The notes: a model not told the origin generated them from the letters alone. A DNA stretch of 64,000 bases from Thalassotalea sp. LPB0316 (GCF_014898095.1 NZ_CP062946.1:1054001-1118000); one strand, 5' to 3'. Shown: positions 8,593 to 18,001, counted from the first letter of the stretch. Numbers and translations: made by a program.

Positions 8593-8787
8593 GTGAAAAA
8601 ACGATTTATTGCAGGCGCCATCTGCCCAAAATGTAAAGCGATGGACACCATGGCTTTAACCAAAGAAAACAATATTGAAAAAGTAACGTGTGTCAGTTGC
8701 GGAGAGCAAATGGTGCAGCCTGAAGCACACGTAGAAAAAGCAACCCGTGAAAATGAGCAAATGATCGGTATTTTTACGCCAGAGTAG
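8593..8787 (+). CDS. yheV: YheV family zinc-ribbon protein
   Basis: 64-aa protein starting at a GTG codon (8593). It contains two CxxC pairs (CPKC at about 11-14 and CVSC at about 33-36), which form a zinc ribbon, with RFIAGA before the first pair and a GIFTPE end. This is the YheV/TIGR02443 pattern; function unknown. The open frame runs further upstream, but that part is antisense to yheS and lacks the family sequence, so the GTG was chosen. Neighbouring yheS, slyX and fkpA match the enteric grouping. Confidence 0.88.
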   Translation: MKKRFIAGAICPKCKAMDTMALTKENNIEKVTCVSCGEQMVQPEAHVEKATRENEQMIGIFTPE

Positions 8788-8804
8788 CGAAAAAATCGCC
8801 ACTG

Positions 8805-8900
8805 CCGAACGGTGGTATCGGGGATCTCCCAAAGGCGACTCAGGCTTAAATAACTCGTCATTCCCGAATGTTGTTATCGGGAATCTGCTGAAAGTGGCGA
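8805..8900. repeat. Two degenerate copies of a REP-like palindromic element
   Basis: Copy 1 is 8805-8838 and copy 2 is 8864-8900. Both read CCGAA-yGkTGkT-ATCGGG-rATCTsC and end in a GGCGA. Copy 2 carries a hairpin, TTCCCGA (8861-8867) against TCGGGAA (8877-8883). The element lies between yheV and slyX, in a position typical of dispersed extragenic palindromes. Confidence 0.6.
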
Positions 8901-8941
8901 AAGGCTATTGATTAGAAAGAAAATCGAGGCTAATCTCATCC

Positions 8942-9005
8942 AGCTTTCCAGCTTTCCAGCTTTCCAGCTTTCCAGCTTTCCAACCTTCCAACCTTCCAAC
9001 TTTCA
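8942..9005. repeat. 8-bp tandem repeat (AGCTTTCC then AACCTTCC)
   Basis: Five perfect AGCTTTCC units occupy 8942-8981, followed by two AACCTTCC units (8982-8997) and a degenerate AACTTTCa unit. It lies just after the 3' end of slyX. The unit length is not a multiple of three and no open frame runs through it. Confidence 0.9.
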
Positions 9006-9017
9006 AACATACCAAGA

Positions 9018-9254
9018 TTAATAATGTGGCGGTGGTGGCTCGTCTTCTGGGCGCGCCATAATACTACTGTTGCTATTCGACTTAATCCGCTGAGCAATGA
9101 GTTTCATATGCTCTTTTAACTCTGCAATATCTTTCTGATGTACGGCAAGCTCATGATTTAATTGCTCTATTACATCATCTTGAAACGCGTTACGCGCTTC
9201 TAAAGCATCAATTCGCGCTTCGAGCTGCGCTATGTGGTCTAAGTGGTTGGTCAT
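9018..9254 (-). CDS. slyX: SlyX family protein
   Basis: 78-aa protein of the SlyX family. The central part is a coiled coil (LEARIDALEARNAFQDDVIEQLNHEL), and the C-terminus ends in the family's PPPPHY. Function unknown; it lies beside fkpA in many gammaproteobacteria. The ATG at 9254 was chosen because the family begins close to here; no strong ribosome site is visible. It is transcribed away from, and 31 bases downstream of, the WD40 gene. Confidence 0.88.
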   Translation of the reverse strand: MTNHLDHIAQLEARIDALEARNAFQDDVIEQLNHELAVHQKDIAELKEHMKLIAQRIKSNSNSSIMARPEDEPPPPHY

Positions 9255-9285
9255 TAGGTGTATGTTCGTCTGTGAGTGGCAGCGC

Positions 9286-10284
9286 TTAGGGTTCAAATAA
9301 CCAGCGTTCTGCATAGCCTGCCGAGCTTTCGGTAATAATCACATTATTATCGCTAAAAGCGGCGGCGTAAACAACAGCGCCAGCTGGGCGAATGTCTTTT
9401 CTCGGCGTTACTCGCCATGAGCTCAATCGCTTACCACTAGCGATATCCCAAACACTTACCTTGCGCGAAGGCGCACCAGTAAGTAACTGCTTACCATCAG
9501 GGGAGAAGCTAATAGTACTAAAGATCTCTTGGCGGTTAGTATATTTCAATGAGCTGATTTTCTCGCCGGTTTTTAAGTCCCAAATATGGGCATCTTTTTT
9601 ACTATCTGCGCTAAAAGCAAAGCGACCTTTTGGATCTAGTGCCACTTTCGTCACGCGTGAAGGATGATTGAAACGATAAATAACTTGGCCTGATAGTGTG
9701 TCCCAGACATAAGCAACAAAGTCATTTGAGCCCGACATAGCGACACGACCATTAGGTAGCATGTCTACCGAGTTGATTTTTTCTTGATGGCCTAAAAACT
9801 CTAGGCGACGACCGCTTGCAAGCGTAATGTGGACAACTTTATTGTTCGATTGGCCAACCAATAGATAGTTACCATTGTTGGCAATGGCAACGTCGCGAAT
9901 ATTAGATTCACTAATCTGCCAAAAGCCTTCAGATTGCCCGGTGGCTAAGTTCCAAAGCGAAAAGTTCTCCCGGCTTGCGGTGATTGCATGTGAATTATTG
10001 TCGGCAATATCAATGGCTAACACGAGGTTGTCACTAGAGTTTTGCTGTTGTGACCAAGTGTACTTTAACGCGTTGTTTTTAAGATCCCAGACACTAATGC
10101 CATGATGGATTGATGAGACAACAGACAGCGAAGCATCGTTTGAGATGTCTGCGTCATAAGCGCCTTCAACAGCGTGTTGCCATTGAGTGAGTGGCTGCTT
10201 GTTAACATCTTGGCAGGCGAGTAAAAGTGATGAAATAATCACCAGTTTTAATGTTCTGAAACACTTATTGCGAAAGCACAACAT
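9286..10284 (-). CDS. WD40-repeat lipoprotein
   Basis: 332-aa protein. The N-terminus has a lipoprotein signal with lipobox LLAC near residue 24. The rest is a run of WD40-type blades ending in VWDL, LWNL, VWDT, IWDL and VWDI, giving at least six blades of a beta-propeller. Likely a lipid-anchored scaffold facing the periplasm. It is divergent from fkpA with 122 bases between them. I recognise no specific named gene. Confidence 0.85.
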   Translation of the reverse strand: MLCFRNKCFRTLKLVIISSLLLACQDVNKQPLTQWQHAVEGAYDADISNDASLSVVSSIHHGISVWDLKNNALKYTWSQQQNSSDNLVLAIDIADNNSHAITASRENFSLWNLATGQSEGFWQISESNIRDVAIANNGNYLLVGQSNNKVVHITLASGRRLEFLGHQEKINSVDMLPNGRVAMSGSNDFVAYVWDTLSGQVIYRFNHPSRVTKVALDPKGRFAFSADSKKDAHIWDLKTGEKISSLKYTNRQEIFSTISFSPDGKQLLTGAPSRKVSVWDIASGKRLSSWRVTPRKDIRPAGAVVYAAAFSDNNVIITESSAGYAERWLFEP

Positions 10285-10406
10285 ATTAATACTTTTTTAT
10301 CCTTTTGTTTCTCGTTAGTATAAGGTGTTTTTCACTATATAGATCAAGATATTTATCGTGATACTTGAGGAATTTCTTCAAGCAAGCGGTTTAAACGGAG
10401 AATTCG

Positions 10407-11171
10407 ATGAAATTATTAAAACCTACCCTAGTTGCGGTAGCTCTTGTATCAGTTTTAGGCTGTCAGCAGGAAGCAAAGCAAGAAGCACCTGCTAAAGTTG
10501 TGCTAGAAACTGAAATTCAAAAACAAGCTTACGGCTTAGGTGCGTCAATCGGTATGTACATGGAGCGTAACTTAGAAGAGCACCAACGTTTAGGCTTAGC
10601 GCTTGATAAGCAGTTGATCATCGATGGTTTTGTTGAAAGCATCAATGGCGAGTCACAAATCGCAAAAGAAGATATTCAAGGTTTGTTAATGGCTTTAGAC
10701 CAAGAAATGAAAGCCAAGCAAACAGAAATGGCACAAGTTGAAGCGGAAAAGAGCTTAGCAGAAGGCCAAAAATACTTAGATGAAAATGCTAAGCGCGAGG
10801 GCGTTCAAGTAACTGATTCTGGTATTCAGTACGAAGTGTTAGTCGCAGCAGAAGGTGATAAGCCGCTAGCAGAAGATACCGTTGTAGTGCACTACAAAGG
10901 TACTTTCTTAAACGGTGAAACGTTTGATAGCTCATACGAGCGAGGCCAACCAGCGGTATTCCCATTAAATCGCGTCATTCCAGGTTGGACTGAAGGTGTG
11001 CAATTAATGTCAGTTGGTTCTAAGTACAAGTTTACAATTCCTTCAGACTTAGCATACGGCCCACAAGGTAACCCACCGCGTATCCCGGGTAACTCAGTAT
11101 TAGAGTTTGAAATTGAATTATTAGAAATCCAAAAAGCACAAGCGCCTGTTGAAGTAGGTGCAGGCGAATAA
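10407..11171 (+). CDS. fkpA: FKBP-type peptidyl-prolyl isomerase, lipoprotein
   Basis: 254-aa FkpA/Mip-type chaperone isomerase. The signal sequence ends in a lipobox (VLGC, about residue 19), so it is predicted to be lipid-anchored, unlike the soluble enteric FkpA. The N-terminal helical dimerisation domain (about 35-130) includes the SYGLG-like AYGLGASIG. The C-terminal FKBP domain (about 140-245) contains VHYKGTFLNGETFDSSYERG, VIPGWTEG and LAYGP. A GGAG site precedes the ATG. An intrinsic terminator follows. Confidence 0.92.
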   Translation: MKLLKPTLVAVALVSVLGCQQEAKQEAPAKVVLETEIQKQAYGLGASIGMYMERNLEEHQRLGLALDKQLIIDGFVESINGESQIAKEDIQGLLMALDQEMKAKQTEMAQVEAEKSLAEGQKYLDENAKREGVQVTDSGIQYEVLVAAEGDKPLAEDTVVVHYKGTFLNGETFDSSYERGQPAVFPLNRVIPGWTEGVQLMSVGSKYKFTIPSDLAYGPQGNPPRIPGNSVLEFEIELLEIQKAQAPVEVGAGE

Positions 11172-11194
11172 TTATTTATTCTTAAGCTAGAGTT

Positions 11195-11221
11195 AAAAGC
11201 CAGTCATCGACTGGCTTTTTT
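11195..11221 (+). terminator. Intrinsic terminator after fkpA
   Basis: Stem AAAAGCCAGTC / GACTGGCTTTT with a three-base loop ATC and a T run. It lies 23 bases past the fkpA stop. Confidence 0.88.
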
Positions 11222-11237
11222 GTCTCTGCAGGATAGT

Positions 11238-12113
11238 CTAGAGGCTTTGCGCTAAGATATTGGCCAAGCGCTGAGCTGCTTTTTGTACTTGCTGTTCAGC
11301 AATCGCTACGTGTTTATCTTGATAAGTCTTATCAATAACTACCGATTTGTCATTGGTTTGGCATTCACCATTGTTGGTATGGCAGTAATTAAACGATTCA
11401 CTTCTCACTAGTGCAAAACTTTCATCAGCCCATTGCCAAACAAATTCAGCCCGCCACGGTGAGGCTAAGTCATAGTTTAAGTTGTCGCTAAGTTGTTGCG
11501 CATACGCTGATATTGAAAGTTTCTTGCTCATGATCAGGCACTCGTCCCAATACCAATGTAGATTTTTACACCTGCCTGCCGGTAGCGAGCTATCGTATTT
11601 TACTCGCGTTTTGTTACCACCTAGATCACTGGCGAAACTAACGTGCAAAGGTTGGTGTAAATCTGCTAGCCAGTGACTTAAAAATAGCGCGGCTTGCGCT
11701 CTTTCTAAACTCGTTTGACTCGTCATTAATTTCTTTTGGTGATGGATAATACCTTTGGCAACACAGTTTTGTTGGCAGTCGTCAGCCGTGATTTTCTGAT
11801 CGTCGCGGCTGGTATTTAAATAATGCCAAGGTTTGTATTTATCATATTTCTTAAAACGTTTAATTTTGTCTGGCCAATTACAGGCTTGGGCAAAAGTAAC
11901 GGGTTTATGACCGCGAACAAGTAATTGCTTTTCGTGCTGTGGCAATGCTTGTACTAAATCATTTAATTGCAGTTGTTGGGTTTTGGGCAAAGCATCAAAG
12001 GCCATCTGGCAAACCAGTTCATGGCCATAGCCACCAAAAGCTATCGCTTTGTTGGCTAACATTAAAGATATAACAATGAGTATTATTTTTTCATAGCTGA
12101 CTCTTATGGGCAA
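11238..12113 (-). CDS. S1/P1-type nuclease
   Basis: Secreted zinc-dependent nuclease of the S1/P1 family (single-stranded DNA/RNA 3' nucleotidase). Zinc ligands are visible in order: GYGHEL, ACNWPDKI, KPWHYLN, FLSHWLADLHQPLH and NLHWYWDECL. The mature N-terminus would be FGG rather than the usual Trp whose amino group binds zinc, a point to check. Start codon is uncertain: I use the TTG at 12113, which gives a good signal peptide ending AIA; another TTG at 12149 is also in frame. No ATG precedes the signal peptide. The gene overlaps the end of the GFA-family gene and may be translationally coupled to it. Confidence 0.82.
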   Translation of the reverse strand: MPIRVSYEKIILIVISLMLANKAIAFGGYGHELVCQMAFDALPKTQQLQLNDLVQALPQHEKQLLVRGHKPVTFAQACNWPDKIKRFKKYDKYKPWHYLNTSRDDQKITADDCQQNCVAKGIIHHQKKLMTSQTSLERAQAALFLSHWLADLHQPLHVSFASDLGGNKTRVKYDSSLPAGRCKNLHWYWDECLIMSKKLSISAYAQQLSDNLNYDLASPWRAEFVWQWADESFALVRSESFNYCHTNNGECQTNDKSVVIDKTYQDKHVAIAEQQVQKAAQRLANILAQSL

Positions 12114-12471
12114 GGGTATGGGCGTGTTGCTCCCAATTTTGACCGTCAAACTTAACTATGGTCATTTTTTTAGGCTGTGAATCTAAACAACGAACGTTAA
12201 CATCGACACCATCAGGGTTTGAGCGAGGAATATAAAATGGCTTAATACCACAGTGTTTACAAAAGGTGTGCTTGGCTACGCCAGTATTAAACGTATATGT
12301 GGTGATGTCATCTTGACCGGTTAACAACGTGAAGTGTTGCTTTGGTACAATAAGGTGCAAAAAGCCGACTTTATTACACATCGAGCAATTGCAATCTTCC
12401 ACTTCAATTTCTTCTGGCGCTTCAACTTCAAAGGTCACGGCTTTACAGTGACAGCTTCCTTGGTATTTCAT
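12091..12471 (-). CDS. GFA family (DUF636) zinc protein
   Basis: 126-aa protein of the glutathione-dependent formaldehyde-activating enzyme (GFA) fold. Zinc cysteines are seen in GSCHCKAV, EDCNCSMCNK and the FCKHCGIKPFY segment. GFA domain proteins vary in role; formaldehyde handling is not established for this one. The ATG at 12471 is chosen because family members start MKYxGSCHC. The 3' end overlaps the S1/P1 nuclease reading frame. Confidence 0.88.
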   Translation of the reverse strand: MKYQGSCHCKAVTFEVEAPEEIEVEDCNCSMCNKVGFLHLIVPKQHFTLLTGQDDITTYTFNTGVAKHTFCKHCGIKPFYIPRSNPDGVDVNVRCLDSQPKKMTIVKFDGQNWEQHAHTLAHKSQL

Positions 12472-12587
12472 GATAGTGACTTGTCTTGGGGATCCCAAAG
12501 TGATTATTTGAAAGATATCGGCAAAAAGCAATGGCTAAAATTGCTTCAAGCTTAATGATGAGGAAAAAGGAGGAAAAGATAGGGAAA

Positions 12588-12714
12588 TAAAAAGGCCTTA
12601 CAAAAGTAAGGCCCGAAATGCTCGCTGTGTGGTCTAGTTATAATCTAGCTTCTTGTTTGTTGTTCTTTACTAGCGCAGATATTTTATAACAAAGCGTTTT
12701 CTGCATAGCAACAA
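12588..12714 (-). ncRNA. Candidate small RNA with promoter and terminator
   Basis: On the minus strand there is a complete small transcription unit with no open frame. The -35 element TTGCTA and -10 element TATAAA (about 12683-12688) are 17 bases apart. The transcript would start near 12675 and run about 85 bases to a perfect hairpin, GGCCTTAC (12613-12606) / GTAAGGCC (12601-12594), followed by a T-rich run. The inner part is A-rich with a small CTAG...CTAG hairpin. It sits in the gap before hemE. No homology to a named RNA was recognised. All of this is pattern-based. Confidence 0.45.
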
Positions 12715-12904
12715 GTTTATTAGAGCATTTATACCACGACTGTTTTCGTACGAAAGTCAATGGCGCTCTAGGCTAGCGCACGGTTACTGGTTAACCACTA
12801 GGGCGGTAAAAAATTAATTTACCTAGCTTTTGACCTGCCTCATAGCACTTAGATTTAGACAATGATAGAATGCGCCCCATAAAATTTTAGAGAGCTAGAT
12901 CTTA

Positions 12905-13972
12905 ATGACTGAATTAAAAAACGATACGTATTTGCGCGCGTTGTTGCGTGAACCTGTTGATTACACGCCAGTTTGGATGATGCGCCAAGCAGGTCGCTAT
13001 TTACCAGAATACAAAGCAACCCGTGCGCAAGCAGGTGATTTTATGTCACTATGTCGCAATACCGAGTTGGCAACTGAAGTGACTATTCAGCCATTAAGAC
13101 GTTTCGATTTAGACGCAGCGATTTTATTTAGCGATATTTTAACTATTCCTGATGCTATGGGCTTAGGCTTGTACTTTGAAACGGGTGAAGGGCCAAAATT
13201 TGAACGTCCAATTACCTGCAAAGCTGACGTTGATAAAATTGGCTTGCCAGATCCAGAAGGTGAGCTTAAATACGTAATGGACGCAGTGCGCTCAATTCGC
13301 AAAGCCTTAGATGGCAAAGTACCGTTAATTGGTTTCTCTGGTAGCCCATGGACACTAGCGACCTATATGGTTGAAGGTGGCAGTTCAAAAGCCTTCACTA
13401 AAATTAAAAAGATGATGTTTGCCGAGCCGCAAACGTTACATTTGTTATTAGACAAGTTAGCTGATTCAGTCATTGAGTACTTAAACGCGCAAATTGCTGC
13501 TGGTGCTCAATCAGTCATGGTGTTTGATACTTGGGGTGGCGTGTTATCTCCACGTGATTACAACGACTTTTCACTGCAATACATGGCGAAAATTGTCGAC
13601 GGCTTAAAGCGTGAAAACGAGGGCCGTAAAGTGCCAGTGACGTTATTCACTAAAAACGGCGGCATGTGGTTAGAGAAAATTGCTGCCACTGGCTGTGATG
13701 GTGTTGGTCTAGATTGGACAATCGATATTGAAAATGCAGTCGCGCGTGTAGGTGATAAAGTGGCATTACAGGGCAATATGGATCCGTCAATGCTTTACGC
13801 ACCGAAAGAGCGTATAGAACAAGAAGTGGCGAAAATATTAGCCGGCTTTGGTGACAAAGGTACTGGCCATGTCTTTAACTTAGGTCATGGTATTCACCCT
13901 GATGTGAATCCAGAACACGCCGGTCATTTCATTGAAGCGGTACATCGTTTAAGTAAGCCGTATCACAAGTAA
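12905..13972 (+). CDS. hemE: Uroporphyrinogen decarboxylase
   Basis: 355-aa enzyme that converts uroporphyrinogen III to coproporphyrinogen III in haem synthesis. The family signature [11 protein letters not shown] is at about residues 25-35. The second signature, [17 protein letters not shown], follows at about 143, and [12 protein letters not shown] includes the catalytic Asp. Length matches the usual 354-355 aa. A monocistronic gene here; the candidate small RNA lies just upstream on the other strand. Confidence 0.96.
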   Translation: MTELKNDTYLRALLREPVDYTPVWMMRQAGRYLPEYKATRAQAGDFMSLCRNTELATEVTIQPLRRFDLDAAILFSDILTIPDAMGLGLYFETGEGPKFERPITCKADVDKIGLPDPEGELKYVMDAVRSIRKALDGKVPLIGFSGSPWTLATYMVEGGSSKAFTKIKKMMFAEPQTLHLLLDKLADSVIEYLNAQIAAGAQSVMVFDTWGGVLSPRDYNDFSLQYMAKIVDGLKRENEGRKVPVTLFTKNGGMWLEKIAATGCDGVGLDWTIDIENAVARVGDKVALQGNMDPSMLYAPKERIEQEVAKILAGFGDKGTGHVFNLGHGIHPDVNPEHAGHFIEAVHRLSKPYHK

Positions 13973-14013
13973 GTTTTACGGCTAAGTCAGTTAACTTACT
14001 GAGATAAATGTAA

Positions 14014-14049
14014 ATGGGGTCAACGCGATAAACGCTGACCCCATTTTTT
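14014..14049. terminator. Terminator or REP-like hairpin after hemE
   Basis: Stem AATGGGGTCA against TGACCCCATT with a 13-base loop, followed by a T run, 42 bases past hemE. It can act as a terminator on the plus strand. The GGGGTCA/TGACCCC core recurs in the palindrome at 51970-52003. Confidence 0.75.
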
Positions 14050-14104
14050 GTTGCTTGCTAACCACTTGTAGTAAAGGGGAGGGTTAGCGAGCGACAACTT
14101 ACCG

Positions 14105-17100
14105 TTATGCTACGTTCGATTCCATAGTCATCAACGAAGCGTTACCACCAGCTGCTGTTGTATCAACCGTAATAGTTTTTTCCGTCACTAATCGATGCAC
14201 TAAACCTTGGTTCGTATAGGCGGTGATTAATGGCAAAATAGCGCCTGCACGAGCAGCTATTGCTTCGCCAGCAAACGGTTTTAATTGTGAGCCGTTATCA
14301 ACTACTGCACCGGCCAATTCAGGTGCTGCTAATACGTTGGCAACTTGGTTTAATTCAACAAAATCAAACGCGCCATGGGTAATGCCAATTTGTTTTAATA
14401 ACTTGGCAATCGTCTGTGTTTCTTGGCTAAACATTGGGTCAACCACCGCAATTACACAGTTACCTGTTGCTAACGCACTAACCAGTGAAGTTAACCAGAA
14501 GCTAAATGGCGTGTCTTTGCAACGTAAACAAGCGAGCGTGCCGCGGGCTTCAAGGTGCAAGGTGTTTGATTCACCCGTTGGTCCTGGCAACTGTGTTGGC
14601 TTGGCTAAGGTTTTTTCAATAAACGCTAATTGTTGATGGCTTGCGCTTAACGCTTGCTCAATTTCTTGGTCTTGCGCCAAAATCACTTTGTTTGAAGCAA
14701 GTTGTGCAAGTAATTGGCGTAAAATCGACGTTCGGCTGTTTAATGAGCTAAATTGCCAAGCAAGTTCAGCGTATTTCGCCTGATTAACCATTGCCCATGT
14801 TTTGCTTGCGCTAGTTTGGTCGATTTGGAATAACTCCGTTAATTGTGCTTTATCAGCATCGCTGATTTCAACGCTAACTGACGGTAAGTTATCTTTCACT
14901 AAGCGCGTTAAGTACATTGGGCCACCTGCTTTCGGGCCAGTACCCGATAACCCGCGTCCACCAAATGGTTGTACGCCAACAACGGCACCAATCATGTTGC
15001 GGTTAACGTAAACATTACCCGCACGTGAGCGAGCTGCTAAGTATTCACTTTTCGCTTCGATACGCGTGTGAATACCCATGGTTAAGCCAAAACCTGTACC
15101 ATTAATTTGATCGATTACTTGCTCCAGTTCGTGGGCTTTGTAGCGAATCACGTGAACACAAGGGCCAAACACTTCTTTGTGTAAAACCGATAGATTATCG
15201 ATTTCATAGAGGCGCGGTACAAAGAAGTTGTGGTCGACATCGTCGCCAAGTTTTGGCGCGTCACAGGCGTAGTGTAAGGTTCCGCGAGTTTCTAAATACT
15301 CAACGTGTTCATTCAGTGCACTTAAGGCTTTTTTATCGATTACTGGGCCAACATCGGTTGAGAAAAATGCTGGGTCGCCAACCGTCAACTCTGCCATCGC
15401 GCCTTTGATCATCTCGATAATTTTATCAGCAACGTCATCTTGTAAAAATAAAACGCGCAATGCCGAACAGCGTTGACCAGCACTTTGGAAACCTGAGGCG
15501 ACTACGTCATCAACCACTTGTTCAGGTAAAGCCGTTGAATCAACAACCATACAGTTTTGACCGCCTGTTTCAGCGATTAATGGCACCGGGTCGCCGTGGC
15601 GCTCAGCAAGTTTACGTGAAATCCAGCTACCTGTTTCAGTTGAACCGGTAAACATGACCGCTTGAATGCGCTCGTCTGGCACAATGTTCTCACCAACGAC
15701 ACGACCACGGGCAATCACTGGCTCTACAACACTTGCTGGCAATCCACATTCATGCATTAATTCAATGGTGCGCAGGGCAACTAAACTCGTTTGCTCAGCA
15801 GGTTTCGCGACCACTGTGTTACCAACGACAATTGCGGCAGCAACTTGACCTAAGAAAATCGCTAGTGGGAAGTTCCACGGGCTAATACACAGTACTACAC
15901 CGCGGGCGACAAACTTTTCATCTTGCATCAGCTCTTGTGCTTTAGCCGCGTAGTAGCGACAAAAATCTACCGCTTCACGTACTTCAGCGACACCATCAGG
16001 AATGGTTTTTCCGGCTTCTTTGGTACAAAGTGCGATAAGCTCGTCAATGTGCTCTTCAAGTTTATCTGCTGTTTTATTTAAAATCTCAGCGCGATCTGCT
16101 ACCGAGGTTTTCGACCAACTCGCAAAGGCGTTGTCAGCGCGTTCAACTAATGCCTTCATTTCTTGTTCATTGGCGTGCTTAATGTAACCAATAATTTCAC
16201 CATTATTGGCTGGGTTAGTCACTGGCTCGGCACCGTCAACTGCTTCAGTAGCTTTTAATTGCTCAACCGTTGCGTTCATCTTGTCGCGCATTTTAGTCAC
16301 GGCATCAACGTCGGTTAAATCAATACCTTTTGAGTTAGCGCGCTCGCTACCGTATAACTCAACTGATTGAGGGATTTGTGGGTTGTACTTATTAATCCAG
16401 CCTTTAACGGTATCAACCGGATCAGCCAGTAAAGATTCAACTGGAATAGTTTCATCAACGATATTGTTAACGAAAGAGCTGTTGGCACCGTTTTCTAATA
16501 GACGACGAACGAGGTAAGCGAGGAGATCTGAATGTTCACCAACTGGCGCGTATACGCGACAAGGAACATTTTTACCTGTGACAACTTGGTCAAATAAAGA
16601 TTCACCCATACCGTGTAAGCGTTGGAATTCAAAGCCTTCAAGATCTTTTGCCATCTCTAAAATAGTGGCAACGGTATAGGCGTTATGGGTCGCAAATTGC
16701 GGGTAGATGGTGTCGCGGTAGCTCAAGAGCTTTTTCGCACAAGCTTGGTATGACACGTCAGTTGACGGTTTGCGAGAAAATACTGGGAAATCGTTGTAAC
16801 CTTCTACTTGGCTATCTTTAATCTCGCTATCCCAGTACGCGCCTTTTACTAGGCGCACCATCATTTGACGGCCAACTTTTTGGGTTAATTCTCGAACCCA
16901 CTCAATGACAAATAAGCCGCGTTTTTGATAGGCCTGTACGGCGATACCAAAACCGTCCCAGCCATCTAAATCACTGTCGGTAAATACGGCTTCAATGATA
17001 TCGAGGGAAATATCTAAGCGGTTTGCTTCTTCAGCATCAACGGTAAAGCCAATGTTGTATGCTTTGGCAGCTAGGGCGAGTTTTTTCAAACGAGGAATTA

Positions 17101-17908
17101 ATTCATTGATCACGCGTTCGCGATGCGAGAATTCATACTTAGGGTGGATCGCCGATAGTTTAATTGAAATCCCTGGGCTTTTTTGCGGGCCTTTGTTTTG
17201 TGCCGCTCTACCGATGGCATCAATTGCCGTCATGTAGCTGTCGAAGTAGCGGTCGGCATCTTTCATAGTGCGCGCGCCTTCACCTAGCATATCGTAAGAA
17301 TAGGTGTAACCTTTTGCTTCAGTTTCACGGGCGCGTTCTATTGCACCATCAATGGTGTGACCCATAACAAATTGAGTACCCATGATTTTCATTGCAAAAC
17401 GCACAGCCTTGCGAATGACTGGCTCACCTAAGCGGCCAACGGTGCGTTTTAACAGGTTAAATTGCAGCTTTTTCTTCTCATCTGAATAGTTAACTAGTTT
17501 GCCAGTAAACAACAGACCCCATGATGAAGCGTTTACAAACAACGAGTCACTATTGCCAATATGTGAGCTCCAGTCGCCATTGGCGAGCTTATCACGAATT
17601 AGGCTGTCAGCTGTTGATTTATCGGGTACACGCAATAAGGCTTCGGCTAAACACATCAACACGACACCTTCTTCAGTAGAAAGTGAGAACTCGTTTAATA
17701 AGGCATCAACACCACCTTTACCTACTTGGTCGATTCGGATGTTTTCAACCAAAATACGGGCGTAATCCCATGCTCTTGATTTTGCGTCTACTGAAATTTC
17801 AGCAATAGGCAGTAAATTTTCAAGTACTTTGTTTTCGTCGGCGCGATAGTGATCGCGAATGGTTTGACGAATTTGGCTAGTCGCCGTTAGTGAACCTTCA
17901 AATAACAT
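14105..17908 (-). CDS. putA: Bifunctional proline dehydrogenase / L-glutamate gamma-semialdehyde dehydrogenase
   Basis: 1267-aa trifunctional-length PutA lacking the N-terminal ribbon-helix-helix DNA-binding domain; it starts directly MLFEGSLTATS. Order: an N-terminal arm, the FAD-dependent proline dehydrogenase barrel (to about residue 530), the P5C dehydrogenase with AETGGQN and the active-site Cys in SAGQRCSA, then a C-terminal domain of about 200 residues. It oxidises proline to glutamate. The frame is open 63 codons further upstream, but that part runs into the divergent regulator, so ATG 17908 was chosen. Control is expected from that Lrp-type regulator. Confidence 0.95.
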   Translation of the reverse strand: MLFEGSLTATSQIRQTIRDHYRADENKVLENLLPIAEISVDAKSRAWDYARILVENIRIDQVGKGGVDALLNEFSLSTEEGVVLMCLAEALLRVPDKSTADSLIRDKLANGDWSSHIGNSDSLFVNASSWGLLFTGKLVNYSDEKKKLQFNLLKRTVGRLGEPVIRKAVRFAMKIMGTQFVMGHTIDGAIERARETEAKGYTYSYDMLGEGARTMKDADRYFDSYMTAIDAIGRAAQNKGPQKSPGISIKLSAIHPKYEFSHRERVINELIPRLKKLALAAKAYNIGFTVDAEEANRLDISLDIIEAVFTDSDLDGWDGFGIAVQAYQKRGLFVIEWVRELTQKVGRQMMVRLVKGAYWDSEIKDSQVEGYNDFPVFSRKPSTDVSYQACAKKLLSYRDTIYPQFATHNAYTVATILEMAKDLEGFEFQRLHGMGESLFDQVVTGKNVPCRVYAPVGEHSDLLAYLVRRLLENGANSSFVNNIVDETIPVESLLADPVDTVKGWINKYNPQIPQSVELYGSERANSKGIDLTDVDAVTKMRDKMNATVEQLKATEAVDGAEPVTNPANNGEIIGYIKHANEQEMKALVERADNAFASWSKTSVADRAEILNKTADKLEEHIDELIALCTKEAGKTIPDGVAEVREAVDFCRYYAAKAQELMQDEKFVARGVVLCISPWNFPLAIFLGQVAAAIVVGNTVVAKPAEQTSLVALRTIELMHECGLPASVVEPVIARGRVVGENIVPDERIQAVMFTGSTETGSWISRKLAERHGDPVPLIAETGGQNCMVVDSTALPEQVVDDVVASGFQSAGQRCSALRVLFLQDDVADKIIEMIKGAMAELTVGDPAFFSTDVGPVIDKKALSALNEHVEYLETRGTLHYACDAPKLGDDVDHNFFVPRLYEIDNLSVLHKEVFGPCVHVIRYKAHELEQVIDQINGTGFGLTMGIHTRIEAKSEYLAARSRAGNVYVNRNMIGAVVGVQPFGGRGLSGTGPKAGGPMYLTRLVKDNLPSVSVEISDADKAQLTELFQIDQTSASKTWAMVNQAKYAELAWQFSSLNSRTSILRQLLAQLASNKVILAQDQEIEQALSASHQQLAFIEKTLAKPTQLPGPTGESNTLHLEARGTLACLRCKDTPFSFWLTSLVSALATGNCVIAVVDPMFSQETQTIAKLLKQIGITHGAFDFVELNQVANVLAAPELAGAVVDNGSQLKPFAGEAIAARAGAILPLITAYTNQGLVHRLVTEKTITVDTTAAGGNASLMTMESNVA

Positions 17909-18001
17909 AAATTTACCTGTTTTTGTGCAATAAAACGTAAAAAAATTGATACCGCATTTTAATGAAATAGATACAGAATGTGTTGGTTTATTCTCGATTT
18001 T

